Below are positions 12,853-24,326 of a DNA stretch of 64,000 bases, piece after piece. This stretch comes from Eustoma russellianum (lineage: Eukaryota; Streptophyta; Magnoliopsida; Gentianales; Gentianaceae): assembly GCA_036186865.1 (NCBI GenBank), contig AP025055.1, forward strand, positions 5,506,981 through 5,570,980. Direction: 5' to 3'. Position 1 is the stretch's first letter. Every line of letters starts with the position of its first letter. A program made the translations under genes and the position numbers. Under the pieces are notes generated by a model. That model searched no databases. It was not told where the DNA came from and saw only the letters and a program-made list of their open reading frames with translations.

Positions 12853-13090
12853 CATCGATCGATCGATGTAGGGTATGATGTGACATCGATCGATCGATGT
12901 AGGGGGAAGGAGAGACTGATGTTAGATAGAAAGCATTCTGATGGACTTCGATCGATCGATATGAGGGTATGAAGTCACTTCGATCGATCGATGTAGGGTA
13001 TGATGTGAGGCAGAAAGTATTCTGATGGACATCGATCGATCGATGTGAGGGTATGAAGTCACTTCGATCGATCGATGTAGGGTATGATGT
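12853..13090 (+). repeat. Palindromic ATCGATCGAT repeats in the gypsy LTR
   Basis: Six copies of a perfect or near-perfect palindrome (CATCGATCGATCGATGT or CTTCGATCGATCGAT) are spaced 30-65 bp apart, partly as two copies of an 82-bp unit (from 12938 and 13020) that also contains GTATTCTGATGGAC and AGGGTATGA. Confidence 0.92.
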
Positions 13091-13506
13091 CAACCAGTTT
13101 TGTGGGAAAATAGAAGAAGAGAAAGGGAAGCCAGAGGACCAATTGGGTGACCCTAGAGGCTTCTTAGGACCTGATTGAGATTAGTGTAAGTCTTGGAAAC
13201 ACGATCTAAGATGGTGAATCAACAGTGAGGACTTCGTGAGGTATTTGAACTGGACTTCAGTGTGAATGAACTAAGGGGTTAAGGATGAATGTTTGAGGCT
13301 CGATAAGGTTCGAATGGAGCGTGTGAGGGTGTCTTCGTCATCCCTTGTGTTCTAGTATGAATGTTTAGGTGACGTAGGCCTGCAAGAAGTGATACGCTTG
13401 AATGTGTGAACGAGATGAGTCTCAAATGATTGATTGACTTGTGAATGTGCATCTTTGCATCATGGCACTTGCATTGCATTATGTTTTGACAAGAGATGTG
13501 CTTGGG

Positions 13507-13710
13507 CACAGGGTATAAAGTTTTGTGTAATGAGCTGTGGTGTGTTACAGGGTATAAAGACAAGCTGTAACCACTACAGGGTATAAAGTGAGCTGTAATG
13601 TGACACAGGGTATAAAGACAAGATGTGAAACATTACAGGGTATAAAGTTCAGCTGTGATGTGTCACAGGGTATAAAGACAAGCTGTGGCCCATCACAGGG
13701 TATAAAGTTA
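13507..13710 (+). repeat. 29-30 bp minisatellite with CAGGGTATAAAG core, 7 copies
   Basis: CAGGGTATAAAG starts at 13509, 13548, 13577, 13606, 13636, 13666 and 13696. The linker alternates between ACAAG(C/A)TGT- and TTCAGCTGTG-like sequences. It lies about 680 bp from the LTR 3' end. Confidence 0.94.
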
Positions 13711-14864
13711 TATGACCGGGCATTGTGACATGCATTGCACTGTTTTGAAAAGGATTGCATAAGCATTTGTGACCTTGTAGTGTAGAGCATTATTTGAAAT
13801 GGCATGCATCATGAGTTCCGTTCTGATATGATGATTGATATGTAAGTGACTCATTATTTACTTGTGTGATACTTGTTCTTTACTTTTATTATGCAAGTAA
13901 AACCGAATTTTGGAACTACCCAGGACATGTGCCCCTATTCCCTTGATATTGATATTCATTCATGTCTTGCGATGTGATGATCCCATATGTCTTATAAGCG
14001 GGTTACTTGCTAGCGTTTTCGCTAAGGGTTCTTATAGCGACCCGTCTCGAGCCCTAGTACTCGAAATGACTCACCCGCCGTATCTCGCTAAGGAGAATAC
14101 AACGCGTCGATACAAATAAACTACACATCATCATAATAACGTAAATCGATGTCAGCGGAAGTCATTACTAAAATCCTCGATAAAATAATCATCATCATTA
14201 ATACAATGTCTAAGAATCTCTAATCAATACAATAGTCAAATGTAAGTAAACACTAATCTCAAAAATACATAAACCTCGAAAATCGAAACAACTGTCTCAG
14301 CCAATCCTCGAAAGTCTTTTCTGAATATCTTAATCTCGAAATCTCCCGTCTCGATCTTTTACGGTATACCAACTCCTGTGTAAGCATACCCTACCTTCTC
14401 ATGCCTGCAAAACTGGTGAGTGATGGTGTGAGCCAAAATCAACGGGCTCAGTAAGCAACCTACATATACTTGTTATAGAAATCATACATGCAGAAGCAAA
14501 TACAAATAACCTTTATACTTAACATACATGTCCTTAGTCCACAAATAATTTCACTTAATTATCTTAATAGTTAACACTTCAAAAACACAAAATAAATAAT
14601 TCATCAGCTCAATCTGCGTTACCGTGATGCATGCTGTTCTCAAATATGACATATACAACAAACAAATAATCACATAAGAAAAGAAGAGAACAGTGCATAT
14701 AGAAGAAGTAGATAAACCGCAGAAAGTAAGTCACTCCACATAATAATGCGCAACTTCATGATGCATGCCTTTCCCTACGTGTCATGCGCAACAACATCAT
14801 TATCCCATACAATATGTTTCTTTCTTTTCCATGATATGCTATGAATGACCCGGGTCTTACTCTT

Positions 14865-15000
14865 CGCTCCGTAATGTGGAGTCAGCAGGCATCGCTCCGT
14901 AACGTGGAGTCAGCGGACAACGCTCCGTAACGTGGAGTCAGCAGACATCGCTCCGTAACGTGGAGTCAGCGGACAACGCTCCGTAATGTGGAGTCAGCGC
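14865..15000 (+). repeat. 28-bp minisatellite, 5 copies
   Basis: CGCTCCGTAA(C/T)GTGGAGTC starts at 14865, 14893, 14921, 14949 and 14977, an exact 28-bp period. Only the spacer (GGCAT, GGACAA or GACAT) and one C/T vary. Confidence 0.96.
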
Positions 15001-15073
15001 CCCAAAGGGATGCAATGCTAATGCACGTGCCATGAATGCTGCACACACATAATCCACGAGCCGGAGCATACAT

Positions 15074-15215
15074 GCTCCTATATATACCCGCGCCCATACA
15101 CGTACATATATACTTACATGAATACCCCCATTTATATTACGGTGTATTCATACTCATATATATACCCACGCTCATACACGTGCATATATACTTGCATGTA
15201 TACCCTCACACATCC
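15074..15215 (+). repeat. Degenerate tandem duplication (about 80 bp) of a TATATATACCC-CATACACG unit
   Basis: TATATATACCCGCGCCCATA near 15080 recurs as TATATATACCCACGCTCATA near 15160, each followed by ACG(T/C)-CATATATACTT. A more diverged third unit sits near 15685. It is inside the solo LTR and non-coding. Confidence 0.75.
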
Positions 15216-16173
15216 ATATACATATGCGATACGCATTGAAAATCGTATAACCATGCATACACCCAGTTTATAAGTACATACATCTCTCACATATACACAC
15301 AACTCGCATATAGAGAAAATCCAATCATAGATATGCAACAAACAACACATTGATGCATGATAAACATAACAAACACAAACAGACCACTTATCTCTGATGC
15401 ATGACAGTATAACGAGCACAGATAGACCACTTACCTGACTACAAGCCCTGTATATTGCCTATAACCGCCACGACTCAGCCACCTCGTGTCGCAATGCAAC
15501 CAGTCTCTGTCGTGTTTGTTTGGAGCCAAACCCAACTATATAATATATATTCTTTGTAAGAGTGAATTTTCCAAGACATGAATTTCGCAAACACTTTTTA
15601 TAATTACTGTTACACTTTTCCGTTTACCATTTTATTACCGTGTCAATTTCAACTTATGTCCTACGTATAAGTTTACCCACGTATATGCCCGCGCTCATAC
15701 ACGCGCATATACGCGTTTATACTTCGATTAATACGTATATACTAATACAAACATTAATACTTTATTTTACATTTACATAGTAATATGCTACTATTTTAAT
15801 CTACACCCCACGTTTTAGCCACTGTCCATGAGTGGACAGTGGCGCACATAACTTTGATGAAAAGAAAAGCACCAAAAGAAAGATAAGTAATTAAAACAAC
15901 TTCACATATAATTTTTTTCATATTATACACTATATACAAAATACCAACTTTATTTGAATACTCTTAATTTCACACGGCGGCATCTTCAGTTTCTAAGGAA
16001 TTGAGTCATATGCACACCAAATTAACACATACAATAATACATCCATCCACAATAAAATCTCAGCCCACCATCATCACTTCACGCATGGTACTTAGCGGCA
16101 TCCTCCCTCAGACAACCCAAATACGGTAACAACAACCAGATTATGCCAACTTTATACATATATACACATAATT

Positions 16174-16620
16174 CACCATAAAAAGAATTTCGTTTACCGA
16201 CGAAAAATTCACCGACGAACCATGGTTCGTCGGTGTTGCGTCGGTAATTTGCGACGCATTTGCGATACACGCATTTTCGTCGTTAATTGCGACGAAAATA
16301 CGATGAAAAGCATTGTCGCTAACAAAAAAGTAGTCAGGTTATCAATTTCGTCGGTGTTTTGTCGGTGGTTCGTCGCTACTCTTTGGGTTTTATTTGTCGC
16401 TATTTAGTTTGTAGCGTTACGTCGCTATATCGTCGCTATTATGTCGCTAAAATTCCAGAACACGGATAAAATAAATTCATCGGTGAGTAGGTTCTTGGCG
16501 TTGTGTATCGTCGGTTTTTTTGTCGATGAAACCCGCGTGTCGCAAATGTTTTGTTTTACTTTTCGTTCGTATTCCGATTTGTCGTTGTGTCGTCGCAGAT
16601 TCGTCGAGGATTAAACACGT
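16174..16620 (+). repeat. Left terminal and subterminal repeats of CACTA A
   Basis: The terminal inverted repeat CACCATAAAAAG is followed by many GTCGCTA, TTCGTCGG and GCGACGAA motifs in both orientations. In En/Spm such repeats bind the element-encoded regulatory protein and bring the ends together. Confidence 0.9.
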
Positions 16621-16684
16621 GTATTAATTAAGGAAAAAGAAAGCGGTGATTGGAAAAAAATTTTATTAATTTAATAATAAAAAT

Positions 16685-17077
16685 TTACATTATGAAACGA
16701 AAAATTAAAAAAAGAAATCTAAAAGAGAGGCGGAGAGGGGCCGTCCACTCTTCATCATCGGAAGATAGAGTGGCCGCCACATTCTCTGCGAACTCTTTGA
16801 GGAGGCGCTTCAGCTTGTAATATCTGAATTTCAACTTCCGCAGCCTTCTAGTCATGCTGTGCAGTTGCCTCGACTGCTGCTGCATGTTTGCTATCAGCAT
16901 ATGGTAGTCGATATCCTGTTCCGGCATTTGTTCTTGAGCATCCTCTCGCGGTAGTGGGCCATACACAGATATGGAACCCTCCCGCTCAACCGATGGTGGT
17001 TGAGGAGGAGGCCCTTGTGGAGGGGCACTGTTTGCCCCTCCACCACGCCTTGGGGTTCTTCTAAAACGACGCGGCAT
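16685..17077 (-). CDS. Small minus-strand CACTA protein: basic N-terminus, Pro-rich linker, coiled coil (130 aa)
   Basis: I do not recognise a family. The ORF starts MPRRFRRTPRRGGGANSAPP (strongly basic), then has a Pro/Gln-rich segment, SVEREGSISVYGPLP, and a helical C-terminal half (IDYHMLIANMQQQSRQL, then LRKLKFRYYKLKRLLKEFAE) ending with an acidic SSDDEE. Element B has the same ORF at about 84 percent identity by eye, with differences that keep the frame, including 3-base indels. In A the stop TGA has become TGG, adding 20 residues (WTAPLRLSF...). On the minus strand TATTTATA (complement of 17129-17136) lies about 52 bp before the ATG, a plausible TATA box. It would be transcribed outward, away from the TNP2 gene. 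A DNA-binding or accessory transposition role is only inference. Confidence 0.7.
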   Translation of the reverse strand: MPRRFRRTPRRGGGANSAPPQGPPPQPPSVEREGSISVYGPLPREDAQEQMPEQDIDYHMLIANMQQQSRQLHSMTRRLRKLKFRYYKLKRLLKEFAENVAATLSSDDEEWTAPLRLSFRFLFLIFRFIM

Positions 17078-17084
17078 ATTTTGA

Positions 17085-17705
17085 TGTTTTATAACTTTGT
17101 GTGTGTGAATATGTGCGGATGTTTGGGGTATAAATAGGCGAATTTAGCGACGATATAGCGACGAACTTGCGACGAATTTTTCGACCGTTAACCAAGATGG
17201 GAATATGTGCGGGTGTGACGCTTCGTGCGAATTAGCGACGAATTAGCGACGTAATATGTGCGGGCGTGACGGTTCGTTCGAATTAGCGACGAATTAGCGA
17301 CGTAAATTTATCGTACGTTGTAACCATTGGGAACTGAACGGACACTGCGGAATAGCGATGCATTAGCGACGCCGTAGCGACGAAACGCGTCGAATGGTGT
17401 GAAGAGACGTCGTGTGTCGCTAGTTCGTCGGTATGTGTGTCGCTAAATTCGTCGGTATGTGTGTTTGTTTGTTTCCGAGATTTGTGTTTCTTGGGCATCG
17501 CTGAGCGTCGCTAAGTCGTCGGTATTTGTGTTTCTTGGTCGTCGCTGAGCGTCGCTAAGTCGTCGGTATTTGTGTTTGTTTGTTTCCGGGATTTGTGTTT
17601 CTTGGTCGTCGCTGAGCGTTGCTAAGTCGTCGGTATTTGTGTTTGTTTGTTTCCGGGATTTGTGTTTCTTGGTCGTCGCTATATCGTCGCTAAGACGTCG
17701 GTAAT
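17085..17705 (+). repeat. Second subterminal motif block with tandem repeats (CACTA A)
   Basis: GCGACGAA/GCGACGTA motifs are dense, with a roughly 64-bp duplication (ATATGTGCGGG ... TTAGCGACGTA, near 17200-17310). From 17455 to 17705 a 60-70 bp unit (TTTGTGTTTCTTGGTCGTCG, CTAAGTCGTCGGTA, TTTGTTTGTTTCC) repeats about four times. Element B carries a single unit at 42061-42155, so the array has expanded in A. Confidence 0.85.
17129..17136 (-). promoter_or_regulatory. Putative TATA box of the small minus-strand gene (CACTA A)
   Basis: TATTTATA on the minus strand, about 52 bp upstream of the ATG at 17077. The matching octamer at 40720-40727 in element B is 55 bp from its ATG. Confidence 0.5.
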
Positions 17706-20700
17706 ATTACAGCCTGAGAACCATAAAACCATCTTTCTTCTTCTTCTCTTCTCTCATTCTTCTCTCATTTCAAACACATAAATCATCACTTTTGAACGAA
17801 AATATAGAAGGAAGATATCTTATTGTGTGGAATTTTGATGTTTTCCACCACCGAAAAAAGATAGCTGCTGTTATTTTGAAGGTATAGCGAGAAAATGGAT
17901 CCGAGGAGGAGCGATAGAAAGTGGATGTACGAGAGAGTAAACAACGGGGAGTGGAGTTTTAGATTTGTTAAAGGTCTCGAAGAATTTATGGATTTTGCGA
18001 CGAGTAATGAAAGTGGAACGCAGATTAGATGTCCGTGTAAGAAATGCAAGAACCGTAAATATATGCATCCGGCTGACGTGAGGGTTCACTTATTGAAACA
18101 AGGTTTCGTGCACAATTACCATACATGGTACTGCCACGGCGAATATGAGGGGGCGTCTACATCTGCAACTGTACACGTCGAAGGGGGACCCGGTCAGGTT
18201 GATGCCGATAAAATAGGCGAGGGATCTCACAACCCATACATGCAGATGGTGCAAGACGCAGTCGCCGGTGCATTTACGGGAGAGCAGTACTTACAAATGT
18301 AGGATCCGGATGAACAGCCGCGTATATTCGTGGAGGAAGATCCGAACCCTCAGGCGAGACAGTTTTTTGAGATGCTGAACGCCGCCAACATGCCGCTGTA
18401 TCCCGGTTGAGGTATTCACACACAGAAGTCCATGATCGGTCGGATGACGAGCATAAAGACGGAGCACCGCATGACGGAGAGATTGTACGATGGGATGTGT
18501 CAACTGATGAGGGAATCTCTTTCCGAAGGGAACACAATGGTCGACAGTTTTTATTCGACGAAGAAACAGCTGCAGGCGTTGGGACTGCCGGTTCAGAAGA
18601 TCGATTTTTGTTCAGAGGGGTGCATCATATACTGGGGCATCAACGAGGATAAAGACAAGTGCAGGATCTGTGGGACACGCAGGTGGAGAACGAACAAAAG
18701 AAACCGGAACGTGCCAAGAAAGCAATTCTACTATTTACCTCTCGCCCCTAGTCTGCAGAGGCTCTACGCATCCGGTGCCACAGCTAGCCAGATGAGGTGG
18801 CACGCGGAGCACTACACGAAAGACGGTGAGATGTGCCATCCATCTGACGGCGAAGCTTGGAGGACGTTCGATGCGACACATCCGGGTTTTTCGTCGGAGA
18901 CAAGGAACGTTAGGTTGGGGTTATGCACCGACGGATTCAACCTGTTCGAACAGTCGGGAGAGCAGTATCCGTCATGGCCTGTAATCGTGACGCCGTACAA
19001 TCTACCACCTTGGATGTGCATGAAGAAGCCGTACATGTTCTTGACTGTGATCGCACCAGGGCCTAGGAATCCGAAACAGAAGATCGACCTATACCTGCAG
19101 CCATTGATACATAAGCTGAAGTGGTTGTGGGAGTTTGGCGTGGAGACGTTCGATGTATCGACCAAACAAAACTTCCAGCTACGCGCTACGCTGATGTGGA
19201 CCATCAGCGACTTCCCGGCTTATTCTATGTTGTCGGGGTGGAGCACAGCGGGGAAATACGCTTGCCCTTGCTGCATGAAGCAAGCGAAGACGATGTCCTT
19301 GAAACATGGACGTAAGATTTGCTGGTTCGACAGCCATAGGAAGTTCCTGCCCAGACGTCATTTGTACAGAAAGAGCGTGACGGCGTTCATGCCTGGCATC
19401 GTCGAGAAGGACACGAAGCCCGAGCTTCTCACGGGTGCGGAGGTGTTGGAGGAGATAGACAGTTGTGGATTCGTGGGGGTCGTTGATGATCCGGACGGCA
19501 GCCACAACGCATACCTGGCCCGTGACTGTATCGGGTGGAAGAAGAGAAGCATATTCTGGGAGCTTCCGTATTAGAAGAGCAATATGGTCCGACACAACCT
19601 GGATGTCATGCACATTGAGAAGAACGTGTTTGACAACATTTTCAATACGGTGCTGAATGTGCCTGGAAAAACGAAAGACAATTTGAAGGCACGACTTGAT
19701 ATGCGCGACCTCAATATGCGACCGGAGCTGCATCCCATTGGCACATCCTACATGCCGAAGTCCTCTTACACGCTGAATGCGGAGCAGGTCAGTGCGTTGT
19801 TAGCGTGGCTGGGGACGACTAGATTTCCTGACGGCCATGTTTCAAACCTGTCGAAGAACATCGACGTGAATAAACGCGGTTTGCACGAGATGAAGAGCCA
19901 CGACTGTCACGTGTTCATGCAACGGTTGATGCCCATTGCATTCCGCGAGCTGCTTCCAACCAATGTATGGGAAGCACTTACCGAGATGAGTCTGTTCTTC
20001 AGATGTCTTACATCCACGAGACTCAGGGCGGATGATATGTCAAGGCTGGAGGGCGAAATCCCATTGATCATTTGCAAGCTGGAAACTGTATTCCCTCCGG
20101 CCTTGTTTGATTCAATGGAACACCTGCCAGTTCATCTACCATACGAGGCATGCGTTGGTGGTCCTGTTCAGTGCAGGTGGATGTATCTGTTCGAGAGGTA
20201 CTCTTATTTATTACGTGACGTTCTTATGTGTCTAAGCGCAAGAATTTGAACAGATATTCCCTATATGAACAGATATCTCAGGCATTTGAAGCTGAACATC
20301 AAGAACAAGGCGAAATTCGAGGCCTCGATGTGCAATGCCTACCTGACGGAGGAAGCCTCGACCTTCGTGTCTCATTACTTCGATCCAGATGTCCCGTCGA
20401 GGTGCAGAGATGTTCCCCGGAACGACGACGGCATTTCTAGATCCGGTGTCCTCCCGATATTCACACATCCGATCAGATTTCACGGACAGGGAAAGGAAAT
20501 GATATTGGGGGACAGCGAGCTGAAGATTGCTCATTCTTATGTTCTGCGCAACTGCCGTCAAGTCGACCGCTTCCAGAGGTATAAAAGATATCCAATTTTA
20601 ATTTGTAAATACCTTGCGCTACTCTATCCATTATATTACAAAGATATACAGGGTACTCATTCGTAATTTGCTTCAGCTTGTTCGTTGATTTATTGCAACA

Positions 20701-20825
20701 CTGTTCACCGGGTATATCGAGCGATGCAATAAACAATGAGTTAGATGCCAAGTTTGCTGATTGGTTCAGGTGGCATGTAAGTTTACATATTTGCCGGTTA
20801 CGTGTACGTCATGTGATACGCATTT

Positions 20826-22282
20826 TGTTAGGAAATCAACCGAGATCACTGCCAAACGCGCAGCGGAAAACAAAACTTGATCTCTGATTTCCTACCAAGG
20901 ATCCATGTCGTTCGTTTAATTCGACAAAAGAAATCAAAAACTACCTCCGTAGATTCGAAGTCTGCAGATAGAAGAGGTGCGAAATCACGAACACCCTCTG
21001 TCGGTATCCACACGAACGCTTCCGCCCGGAGTGCTAGCTCTTCAAACGGCGCGGCTGAAGAACTCGTTTTTCACAAAAACGATTCTAGGGTTTCTGTTGT
21101 TTTCGTGTGTATTTCGTATGTCTCTATGTACGAGATACATAGATATATATATATATATATGCATTTATGGATATTAAAAACCGAGTCCTAATCGGTTTCG
21201 TTGACGCCAATCAAAATCCATATCAGATATGGATTCTGTCAGGATATTCAAAATCCATATCAGATATGGATTCTCTCATTATTATCTGACAGCATATATA
21301 TATATCTATATACATATAACCACAAAAACGAAAATAATAATATTAATAATAATTAATATCCAATATTAATATTATTAATATTAAAACGATAATAATAATA
21401 ATAATTAATATCCAATATTAATATTATTAATATTATTAATCTCAGCCTTACGCATTCTTGTGTGTGACCCGATAGGCCCATATTAATTGGCAGTTGATTA
21501 AATCTCTATTAAACCAACAAGTCGTAATTGGCCTCTAGCAAGGCATTACAACTACCCAATTAATACGAGTAAAGTCCAACTAGCCTAATAATAGTACATG
21601 CATTAATCCCTTTGTCACATGATATCTAGTTTGAACATAAGTCATGGTCAGCGTCATACTTATATAGTTCAAACATATGATTACTCGATCTCTAAGTAGA
21701 CTGATAAAACAAATGATATTGATCACACTATCAATTTATTTGAGCACGGCCATGCATTTCACAGTCTCACTAATCGAGGGGCCCAATGATATCTCTCTCA
21801 AAAGAGAGGGACAAATTCTATCTTGATTGTTCAATATCCTCTACATAATTTCTATCACATTCAATCATGACCTTTATTATTATCCAGTTACGGATAACGT
21901 TTGATTATGTCAAAATATAATAGTCCTTATGTTGGAAACTATGACAATCTCAAGTCAAAGGATTAAAACATGACTATCATGAGATTTACTTATGACGCTA
22001 ATCCATGTAGCAATCTCATGATGGGTCTATCCAATACACTGTTCTCTAACAAGTATCTATGAGATTGATTCGTATCACCATACACATAATCATCTCATGA
22101 TTATCAAATCAATACTCATACTGATTATAAATTATTTTATCTCCATAACAATAATGAATCAGGAACATATATCAAAATTGTGTAACATACTAACCAACAA
22201 TAATGATAATAAAACCTCTTTTATTAATAATAAATGCATAACATAAATATCCAAATCATGGCCTAGGGCACATACACTAACA
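20826..22282 (-). mobile_element. Solo Ty1/copia LTR (1457 bp) in intron 3 of the A transposase gene
   Basis: The ends are TGTTAGGAAATCAACCG (20826) and GGCACATACACTAACA (22282), with CATTT duplicated at 20821-20825 and 22283-22287. Element B has the empty site with a single copy of the target. Read on the minus strand it begins TGTTAGTGTATGTGCCCTAG, a common copia LTR start, and no internal region is present. Confidence 0.93.
21120..21450 (+). repeat. AT-rich short repeats within the solo copia LTR
   Basis: A (TA)n run near 21143-21160, two copies of AAAATCCATATCAGATATGG (near 21213 and 21250), and two copies of TAATATCCAATATTAATATT (near 21353 and 21408). Confidence 0.75.
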
Positions 22283-23179
22283 CATTTATTGCCCCACTGA
22301 TGTATACTTACTTGTCGTTTTATAGGTGAGCAAAGGTCATCTGGCTGATGATGAGTACGGTTACATTCTGACACCAGTAGCCGAGGGTCCTTTGAACAGA
22401 GTCACGCGCCACGATATGTGTTTTGTCAACGGTTATAGATTCCACACAGTCTCCCATGCCAACCGAAAATCGTCGGAGAACAGCGGAGTGTGTGTCAAGC
22501 GGTATGACAATAGCCCGGACGAGGATGACTTCTACGGCTACCTTACTAACATCATTGAGCTCGAATATCCTGCATTGCCTATAAAGCGGGTGGTGCTATT
22601 CAAATACGAATGGTGCGATCCAACTCGGGAAGGTTATCGCGCTGGAACAAAGGTTCACGACCGATATAAGTTGGTAGACATACACCAAGGGCGACGGTAC
22701 AGAAAGTACGATCCATTCGTTTTGGCTAGTCAAGCGTCCCAGGTGTACTATCTATCGTATCCAACAACGAGGATGAATGCGAGCTCAAAAGACTGGCGAG
22801 CCGTGTGCAAAGTGAAATCGAGCAAGTTTGATGTCAGTATACAGCCAGGTTCAGATGGCATGGATGCCGCATTTCAAGAAGAAAACCCGCCCGTTCTGGA
22901 TACGACACATGTTGAACTGCACAACCTCCCTCTAAATGACCCCAACGGCGGTTTCATCGAAATTCATCTCAACATACAACCGCCTGACAATATTGAAGAT
23001 GTAGCCGAAGACGAATACGAGGATGAAGAGGATGACGAGCATGTAGATGAAGATGAAAATGAAGATGAAAATGAGGATAAAAATGAAGATGCGTATGAGG
23101 ATGCGGATGACAATGAAGATTGAGGTTAGTCAAAATTTTTTATGTACCTCATTAGGCGAAAGTGTGTATGTGTTGATGT

Positions 23180-23434
23180 ACTTATAAAATATATATATAG
23201 ATACATATATATATATATAAGTGTATAGATCTACATATGTATATACGGATCTACATATATATATGGGTATATATGTATGTATGTATAGATGTGTAGATGT
23301 ATATATATAAACACATGGTTTTGTATAAAAGTGTATATATATATATATATATACGGTTTTTGATATATACATATATACGGTTTTATACATGTATATATAT
23401 ATATATATATTTCACTGTTTTTAGGTATATATAC

Positions 23435-23470
<36 letters not shown>

Positions 23471-23523
23471 GGTTTCACATATGTATATATATATAGTTCA
23501 CTGTTTTTTAAGTATATATATAC

Positions 23524-23573
<50 letters not shown>

Positions 23574-23735
23574 GGCAGTTATATATATATGTATATACAA
23601 AATATATATTTCGGTGCATATATGTATTATATATATATATTCGGTGTATATATGTATTATATATATATATATGTATTATATATATATATTTCGGTGTATA
23701 TATGTATATTATATATATATATATTCGGCCATTAA
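23180..23735 (+). repeat. (TA)n-rich microsatellite region between the two CACTA A genes
   Basis: Runs of TA are interspersed with TACGGTTT, TTCGGTG and TATGTAT. Tyr/Ile-rich frames on both strands arise only from the repeat. Element B has no such expansion here; it has a GCGACGA motif cluster instead. Confidence 0.93.
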
Positions 23736-24326
23736 GTAATTTTTGGCTTAATTGACTTTAATTTTATGAATAGTATGTTTCAATATATATAAATGTATAT
23801 ATAAATGATTTATTTATTTTTTGCCCTTAGGCCTTTTATGAAAAAATAACCTTATTATGTAGTACACATGTATATATGTATAATATATATGTTAAGATAT
23901 GAAAATGAATAAGTTTTGGATAGTACATACTATTTTGCCTTGCATGTACCGAAAAAGGGCTGTTGGTGACTAGGGTGCGTATGCACCAAAATTGTTGTTA
24001 AGGTTGAATTAGTAGAAATGTGGTGTGCTTGGCCAATGAATGATGCATGTACAAACTGTTTTGTAAGAGGTTTGCATATGATTTTCGGTATGATACTAGT
24101 TCAAGGCGTTTACTAAGCTCGAGAGTTGGAATTGTTGGAAAAGGAATTAAGGAAATCTGCATGTAGCGGTTTTAAGGAAAGAATATTTGTGATTTAAGTA
24201 TCAAGTTCAAGTGATGTATAGTTTGAAGTGTAATTTGATGATGAAGTTTGATTATGTAGTTTGGTTAATCATGTCATGTTGTTGGATTTGGATTTGTATT
24301 TGGAGAGAGGCCATTAAGGCCGGGAA

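Larger units (their letters stand above)
17895..23123 (+). pseudogene. TNP2-like CACTA transposase of element A (4 exons, 3 nonsense codons)
   Basis: The product would be the main En/Spm-type transposase. Exons, inferred from GT-AG sites and domain continuity, are 17895-20197, 20273-20578, 20677-20776 and 22326-23123, joining in phase to 1168 codons. A Transpos_assoc domain is at the N-terminus (WSFRFVKGLEEF, CPCKKCKNRKY). Transposase_21 follows (RNVRLGLCTDGFNLF, WSTAGKYACPCC, HNLDVMHIEKNVFDNI), then DUF4218 (LMPIAFRELLP) and DUF4216 (NSGVCVKRYDN, VVLFKYEWCDP), with a very acidic tail. Nonsense codons are TAG 18300-18302, beside a small deletion relative to B, TGA 18408-18410 and TAG 19572-19574. 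There is no frameshift. Intron 3 carries the solo copia LTR. B's lesions differ, so the source copy was probably intact. Confidence 0.93.

Noticed and set aside
14865..15000. Regular 28-bp repeats resembling a CRISPR array
   Set aside because: The spacers are not unique (two alternating short types) and the array lies in a plant LTR; it is a minisatellite.
18812..19733. Antisense ORFs of 130 and 184 aa inside the TNP2-like gene, also in B at 43276-44197
   Set aside because: They mirror the codon structure of a strongly conserved sense gene, so their survival in both copies is explained by the sense frame.
23130..23755. Tyr/Ile-rich ORFs on both strands
   Set aside because: Pure products of the (TA)n repeat.
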